Shown: positions 59,550 to 64,000 of the stretch, in pieces
Position numbering within the stretch: position 1 is the stretch's first letter
Layout: each line of letters opens with the position of its first letter
DNA from: an uncultured Muribaculaceae bacterium
GTDB taxonomy: Bacteria; Bacteroidota; Bacteroidia; Bacteroidales; Muribaculaceae
Assembly: GCA_910577315.1 (NCBI GenBank)
Contig: CAJTME010000010.1
Location: 1-64,000, forward strand
Direction: 5' to 3'
Length of the DNA stretch: 64,000 bases
Notes under the pieces: model-generated
Told to the model about the DNA's origin: nothing
The model's database searches: none
The model's input: only the letters and a program-made list of their open reading frames with translations
Program-made: the position numbers and the translations under genes

Positions 59550-62432
59550 ATGGCGAAAACTAAAATCAGCACCATCGCAAAGGAACTCAACGTGGCCCTG
59601 CCTACTGTCTACAGCTTCCTGAGCGAAAAAGGCATCAGCATCGAGGAAAGTCCCAACACACGCGTCGACGACGATGTGGTGGGCCTGCTGGTGAGCAAAT
59701 TCAAGCCCGATAAAGACCTCAAGAACAAGTCCGACCAATTTGCTGCGAACCGCCGCAGCACTCCCGCCCCCGCTCCCAAAGAAGCAGCCCCCGAAGCCAA
59801 GCCCGAGGTGCCGACCGACGATTCGTCTGTGCAAGGCCCGCGCATCTTAGGCAAGCTCGAGCTTGACAGCAAGGGCAATCCCGTAATAAAGAAACCGGCG
59901 GCGCCCGCCCCGGCTCCCAAGCCCGAACCCGTCAAGGCCGAAGCCCCCAAAACCGAGGCTCCGAAACCTGCCGCGCCCAAACCCGAAGCTCCAAAAGCCG
60001 AGGTAAAACCGGCTCCGGCCCAACCTCAGGAAGCCCCGAAGACCGAGGCTCCCAAGCCCGAGCCCGTCAAGGAAGAAGCTCCCAAAGCCGCTCCTGCCAA
60101 GCCTGAGACAACTCCCGAAGCCAAGCCCGAACAGAAACAAGAGGCTCCCGCAGCCGCCGAGCCCGAGGTATTCGCACCCTCGACTCCCCGCCCGTCGGTT
60201 TCGCTCAATATCGTGGGTAAAATCGACCTTGACGCCCTCAACCAGACCACACGTCCCAAGAAAAAGGGCAAGGACGACCGCCGTGGCGCAAAACCCGCCG
60301 GCCAGGGTGCCGACGCTGGCGCCCGCAAGAAACGCCAGCGCATCGGCAAGGACAAGGTGGACATCGAAAAAGCCGGCCGCACAGCCGGCGAGACTCCGGC
60401 ACAGGGCGGCCAGCGCCGCGGCCAGGGTCAGGGCGGCGGCCAACAGGGCGCCCAGGGCGGACGCAACCGCTCCAAAGACCAGCGCCAGCCCCAGCGCCGT
60501 CCGGCTCCCGCACCCGAGGTATCGGAAGAAGACGTATCAAAGCAGGTAAAGGAAACCCTCGCCCGCCTCACTGCCAAGGACAAAGGCCTCAAGAAAGGCG
60601 CCAAGTGGCGTAAGGAAAAACGCGAGGCAGCATCCGAACGCATGCACCAGGCCGCTGTAGAGGCTCAGGCCGAAAGCCGCGTTCTCCAGCTCACCGAGTT
60701 CGTTACCGCAAACGACCTCGCCATCATGATGAACGTGCCCATCAATCAGGTAATCGCCACCTGCATGAACCTGGGCGTGATGGTTTCAATCAACCAGCGC
60801 CTTGACGCCGAGACCATCAACATCGTGGCCGACGAGTTCGGATTCCGCACCGAATATGTATCGGCCGAGGTTGCCGACGCCATCCACGAAGAGGAAGACT
60901 CGGCGGAAGATCTCGTTCCCCGTCCACCGATTGTGACCGTCATGGGCCACGTCGACCACGGCAAAACATCGCTGCTCGACTACATCCGCAAGGCAAACGT
61001 AATCGCAGGCGAGGCCGGCGGCATCACACAGCACATCGGTTCCTACTCCGTCACCCTTCCCGACGGACGCCACATCACCTTCCTCGACACCCCCGGTCAC
61101 GAAGCCTTCACCGCCATGCGTGCCCGTGGTGCGAAGGTCACCGACCTCTGTATCATCATCGTCGCCGCCGACGACAACGTCATGCCGCAGACCGTCGAGG
61201 CCATCAACCATGCCGCAGCTGCCGGCGTACCGATGATTTTCGCCATCAACAAGATTGACAAACCCCACGCAAACCCCGACAAAATCAAGGAAGAGCTCGC
61301 CGCGATGAACTATCTTGTCGAGGACTGGGGCGGCAAATATCAGTCGCAGGACATCTCGGCCAAGAAAGGCATCGGCGTCGAGGAACTCATGGAGAAAGTG
61401 CTTCTCGAGGCTGAACTGCTCGAACTGAAGGCCAACCCCAACCGCCGCGCCACCGGCACCATCATCGAATCGACCCTCGACAAGGGCCGCGGCTACGTCG
61501 CCAACGTCCTCGTGCAGAACGGTACGCTCCGCATCGGCGACATCGTCCTTGCCGGCAACCACTTCGGTCGCGTCAAGGCCATGTTCAACGAACGCAACCA
61601 GCGTATCAAGGAAGCCGGTCCCGCCACCCCGGCACTCATCCTGGGCCTCAACGGCGCTCCCCAGGCCGGCGACACATTCAACGTGCTCGAGACCGAACAG
61701 GAAGCCCGCGAAATCGCATCCAAACGCGAACAGCTCCAGCGCGAACAGGGACTGCGCACCCAGGTGGGCCTCACCCTCGAGGAACTCGCCCGCCGCAAGG
61801 CCCTCGGCAACTTCCACGAACTGAACGTGATTGTCAAGGGCGACGTGGACGGCTCGATCGAGGCCCTGTCCGACTCGCTCATCAAGCTCTCGACCGAGGA
61901 AATCCAGGTGAACGTAATCCACAAGGCCGTCGGCGAGATTTCGGAAAGCGACGTAACCCTCGCATCGGCCGACGACCACACCATCATCGTGGGCTTCCAG
62001 GTGCGCCCGTCAATCGCCGCCCGCCGCGCCGCCGAGGCCAAGGGCATCCAAATCCGCCTCTACTCGGTCATCTACCAGGCCATCGAGGAAGTCAAGGACG
62101 CCATGGCCGGCATGCTCGCTCCCGAAATCAAGGAGGAAATCACCGGCTCGGCCGAAGTGCTCGAAACCTACCACATCTCCAAGGTGGGCACCATCGCCGG
62201 CGCCATCGTGCGCGAAGGCAAAATCAAGCGCGGCAACCGCGTGCGCCTCATCCGCGACGGTATCGTGCGCTACACCGGCGAACTCGGCTCGCTCAAGCGT
62301 TTCAAGGACGATGTCAAGGAAGTCACCTCGGGCTACGACTGCGGTCTGTCCATCTCAGGCTACAACGACATCAAGGTCGGCGACATCGTCGAAGGCTTCG
62401 AGGAAGTCGAAGTGGCCCGCACATCGCTCTAA
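59550..62432 (+). CDS. infB: Translation initiation factor IF-2
   Basis: GTPase that delivers initiator tRNA to the 30S subunit. 960 residues: an IF2_N domain ([23 protein letters not shown]) at the N-terminus, then a long Pro/Ala/Glu/Lys low-complexity region (about residues 70-330, many KPEAPK-like units), a basic Arg/Gly/Gln segment, and the GTPase core with G1 [12 protein letters not shown] near residue 467, G3 DTPGHEAF and G4 NKIDK. Domains II-IV follow to the end. Its stop overlaps the folK start (TAATG). Confidence 0.97.
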   Translation: MAKTKISTIAKELNVALPTVYSFLSEKGISIEESPNTRVDDDVVGLLVSKFKPDKDLKNKSDQFAANRRSTPAPAPKEAAPEAKPEVPTDDSSVQGPRILGKLELDSKGNPVIKKPAAPAPAPKPEPVKAEAPKTEAPKPAAPKPEAPKAEVKPAPAQPQEAPKTEAPKPEPVKEEAPKAAPAKPETTPEAKPEQKQEAPAAAEPEVFAPSTPRPSVSLNIVGKIDLDALNQTTRPKKKGKDDRRGAKPAGQGADAGARKKRQRIGKDKVDIEKAGRTAGETPAQGGQRRGQGQGGGQQGAQGGRNRSKDQRQPQRRPAPAPEVSEEDVSKQVKETLARLTAKDKGLKKGAKWRKEKREAASERMHQAAVEAQAESRVLQLTEFVTANDLAIMMNVPINQVIATCMNLGVMVSINQRLDAETINIVADEFGFRTEYVSAEVADAIHEEEDSAEDLVPRPPIVTVMGHVDHGKTSLLDYIRKANVIAGEAGGITQHIGSYSVTLPDGRHITFLDTPGHEAFTAMRARGAKVTDLCIIIVAADDNVMPQTVEAINHAAAAGVPMIFAINKIDKPHANPDKIKEELAAMNYLVEDWGGKYQSQDISAKKGIGVEELMEKVLLEAELLELKANPNRRATGTIIESTLDKGRGYVANVLVQNGTLRIGDIVLAGNHFGRVKAMFNERNQRIKEAGPATPALILGLNGAPQAGDTFNVLETEQEAREIASKREQLQREQGLRTQVGLTLEELARRKALGNFHELNVIVKGDVDGSIEALSDSLIKLSTEEIQVNVIHKAVGEISESDVTLASADDHTIIVGFQVRPSIAARRAAEAKGIQIRLYSVIYQAIEEVKDAMAGMLAPEIKEEITGSAEVLETYHISKVGTIAGAIVREGKIKRGNRVRLIRDGIVRYTGELGSLKRFKDDVKEVTSGYDCGLSISGYNDIKVGDIVEGFEEVEVARTSL

Positions 62433-62905
62433 TGACAATACACCTCAACATAGGTTCCAATATCGGCAACCGCATGGCCTTGATTGGCCGTGCGGTTGCT
62501 TTGCTTTCTTCAAGATTCGCCCCGTGCGGCGTCGCCGTGTCGCGCCCGGTGGAAAGCGAGCCCTGGGGATATGAGTCACCCAACACATTCATCAACGCCG
62601 GTGTCCGGATAGACACGCGCCGCGACATTCCGTCCGCCGATGTGCTCGCCATAACCCGTGAAGTCGAGCTCGCCGTAGGCGCCGGCAGCCCGCACCGCAA
62701 TCCCGACGGAAGCTACTGCGACCGCCCGATTGACATTGACATAATAGCTGTTGACCGGCTGGTGGTCGATACCCCCTCGCTGACCCTGCCGCATCCGCGC
62801 GCCCACCTGCGCGATTTTGTAATGAATCCCCTCGCCGAGCTCGACCCGGCGGCACACAAATGGCTCACAGACCTGGCTAAGAAGGCCGGGAAAGCTCAAC
62901 CGTAA
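62432..62905 (+). CDS. folK: 2-amino-4-hydroxy-6-hydroxymethyldihydropteridine pyrophosphokinase
   Basis: Folate synthesis: pyrophosphorylates hydroxymethyldihydropterin. 157 residues, with LNIGSNIGNR at the start, a SEPWGYESPNTFINAG substrate loop, the signature CDRPIDIDIIAVD (R-P-x-D-x-D-x-x) and LPHPRAHLRDFVMNPLAEL. It begins within the infB stop codon (TAATG), so it is translationally coupled to IF-2, an unusual partner for folK. Its 3' end overlaps the convergent histidine kinase gene by 29 bases. Confidence 0.93.
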   Translation: MTIHLNIGSNIGNRMALIGRAVALLSSRFAPCGVAVSRPVESEPWGYESPNTFINAGVRIDTRRDIPSADVLAITREVELAVGAGSPHRNPDGSYCDRPIDIDIIAVDRLVVDTPSLTLPHPRAHLRDFVMNPLAELDPAAHKWLTDLAKKAGKAQP

Positions 62906-64000
62906 ACCGCGTGAGACCGTCGGCCTCGCTGGTTGCAAGAGTAAAACGGGCATGATGGCGGCGCAGGACGTCGCGCACAAACAGCAGCCCTATGCCCTGG
63001 CCCAGGGGCTTGTCGGTGTAGAACGGCGTGAAAAGCTTGCGCGACTTCTCAGCCGAGATTCCCCCGCCGTTGTCCCTCACCTCCAGAATGGCCTTACGTC
63101 CCTCGCATCGCGTGGCAACCAGCACCTCTCCCTCGCCTTCACGGCAATGCGACGCGATGCTCTCCACCGCATTTTTAACTATGTTCACCACGGCCTGTTC
63201 CATCAGCGCCTCGTCAATCATGACTGCAACGTCAGGAGCCGAGAGCTCGAAATTCACAGGCACCGATTTCATGGAGCCTATGCTCTGCAGGAACGGCCTT
63301 GTCCTCTCGACAAACCCGTTGAGCTTGACCGGGGAAAGAATGGGCTGCGGAATCTTGACCACATCGGCAAAGCGGCTGATGAAGCCCCCGAGGCTGGCCG
63401 ACCGCTCCATGCACGACTGCAGCACGGCCCGTATGTCCTCGGCCATCTCGGGCTGTGACAACGAGGGAATGACGGTGTCGAACGCCGACGTAAGCCCAGC
63501 CACGGTGTTGTTGACCTCATGGGCGATTATGCGTATCACTTTCTCGTAGGCCGCACGCTCGGCCGCCGCGATGGAGTTGCTGATGTTTTCCATGAGGTAG
63601 AAACGGTGCTCGACGCCACGGTCGATGAACGAATGGCACGAGCATCGCAACGTATCGCCCGAGGCGGTGTTGAAATCTGCCGTCTCGCCCAGCGCCAGTC
63701 CCCCGAGGAACGTTTCAAGCCCTGCGCTCTGCCCCACCATGGCCTGGGCAGCGGGATTGACAAGGGCCTCATGTCCCGAATAATCAAGAATCACCACGCC
63801 AATCGGCGCCGCATGAATCAGCAGGTCGATGAAGTGGGTGCGCTCCTCATATCGGATGCGTTGCTGTTTGAGGCGTTCGAGCATGTCGTTGAACGTATCG
63901 ACAATCCTGTCGACGTCGGGTTGCCCGACAGGCCGCAGGCGTGTGTTCCAGTCCTGGGCTTTCAAAAGGTCGAGGCCGTTGGCAAGGGAATCTATCGGAC
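62877..64000 (-). CDS. Sensor histidine kinase (NtrY-like), truncated at the window edge
   Basis: About 374 codons are visible, and the frame is still open at 64000, so the N-terminal sensor part lies outside. From the edge inwards: a HAMP domain (about the first 40 residues, LDLLKAQDWNTRLRPVGQPDVDRI), a PAS domain (FIDLLIHAAPIGVVILDYSGH), then the His-kinase core with H-box IIAHEVNNTVAG, N-box NIVKNAVESI, G1 DNGGGIS and G2 GQGIGLLFVRDVL. A coupled NtrC-type regulator, if any, is not in the window. It overlaps the end of folK by 29 bases. Confidence 0.92.
   Translation of the reverse strand, partial: PIDSLANGLDLLKAQDWNTRLRPVGQPDVDRIVDTFNDMLERLKQQRIRYEERTHFIDLLIHAAPIGVVILDYSGHEALVNPAAQAMVGQSAGLETFLGGLALGETADFNTASGDTLRCSCHSFIDRGVEHRFYLMENISNSIAAAERAAYEKVIRIIAHEVNNTVAGLTSAFDTVIPSLSQPEMAEDIRAVLQSCMERSASLGGFISRFADVVKIPQPILSPVKLNGFVERTRPFLQSIGSMKSVPVNFELSAPDVAVMIDEALMEQAVVNIVKNAVESIASHCREGEGEVLVATRCEGRKAILEVRDNGGGISAEKSRKLFTPFYTDKPLGQGIGLLFVRDVLRRHHARFTLATSEADGLTRFTVELSRPS

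Noticed and set aside
1..64000. CRISPR array, prophage, rRNA operon or intact transposase
   Set aside because: No evenly spaced direct repeats with unique spacers other than the in-gene 69-bp array, no phage structural genes, no rRNA-like sequence and no transposase motifs were found.

Overview
The window looks like chromosomal DNA of a GC-rich member of the Bacteroidales. Evidence: a gldE-gldD-phosphopantetheinyl transferase cluster; Bacteroidetes-type promoters (TTG/TTTG about 20 bases before TAnnTTTG) in front of many genes; no obvious Shine-Dalgarno sequences; two streptopain-like C10 peptidases and a BspA-like repeat protein with type IX secretion-like C-termini; and DUF4834, WbqC and DUF6056 proteins. 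Muribaculaceae is my best guess at family, by inference from base composition and gene content only.

Layout. 0-7 kb: yqeY-serS, the gldE-gldD-PPTase operon, upp, panB and an outer-membrane phospholipase A. 7-9.3 kb: glycogen branching enzyme. 9.3-12.9 kb: an AT-richer accessory patch with a tandem-repeat leucine-rich surface protein, a DUF2971 protein and hairpin-bearing non-coding DNA. 12.9-16.5 kb: psd-pssA-DUF4834-DUF2461-LD-carboxypeptidase (phosphatidylethanolamine synthesis and wall recycling). 16.5-22.1 kb: a divergent Dxs-like enzyme, then a five-gene operon (GT4, epimerase, small membrane protein, O-methyltransferase, SpoU methyltransferase). 22.1-23 kb: a candidate unassigned small RNA and rpsT between two identical tRNA-Glu genes. 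23-28.7 kb: recO, an unknown single-pass membrane protein, a GH31 glycosidase overlapping riboflavin synthase. 28.7-31.9 kb: a second accessory patch with a zeta-toxin-like kinase and two overlapping tiny genes, bcp, an AT-rich lipoprotein, a small membrane protein, gene debris and a perfect inverted repeat. 31.9-39.9 kb: pnp, then an envelope operon (pseudokinase, acetyltransferase-like protein, signal peptidase I, WbqC, DUF6056). 39.9-47 kb: three secreted proteins with type IX sorting-like tails, two of them C10 cysteine peptidases. 47-51.2 kb: SRP RNA, queF-queC, an SLC13 permease and an LpxA-type acyltransferase. 51.2-57.4 kb: a complete tripartite RND efflux operon. 57.6-64 kb: rimP-nusA-infB-folK and a truncated NtrY-like histidine kinase running off the right edge.

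Most of the window is ordinary housekeeping and envelope biology. The parts most worth a second look are the zeta-like kinase module at 28.7-29.6 kb, the candidate small RNA at 22.16-22.29 kb, the pseudokinase heading the signal peptidase operon, the Dxs-like enzyme with changed active-site residues, the near-identical 69-bp repeats in the leucine-rich protein, and the AT-rich lipoprotein patch near 31 kb. No CRISPR array, prophage, rRNA operon or intact transposase was seen.
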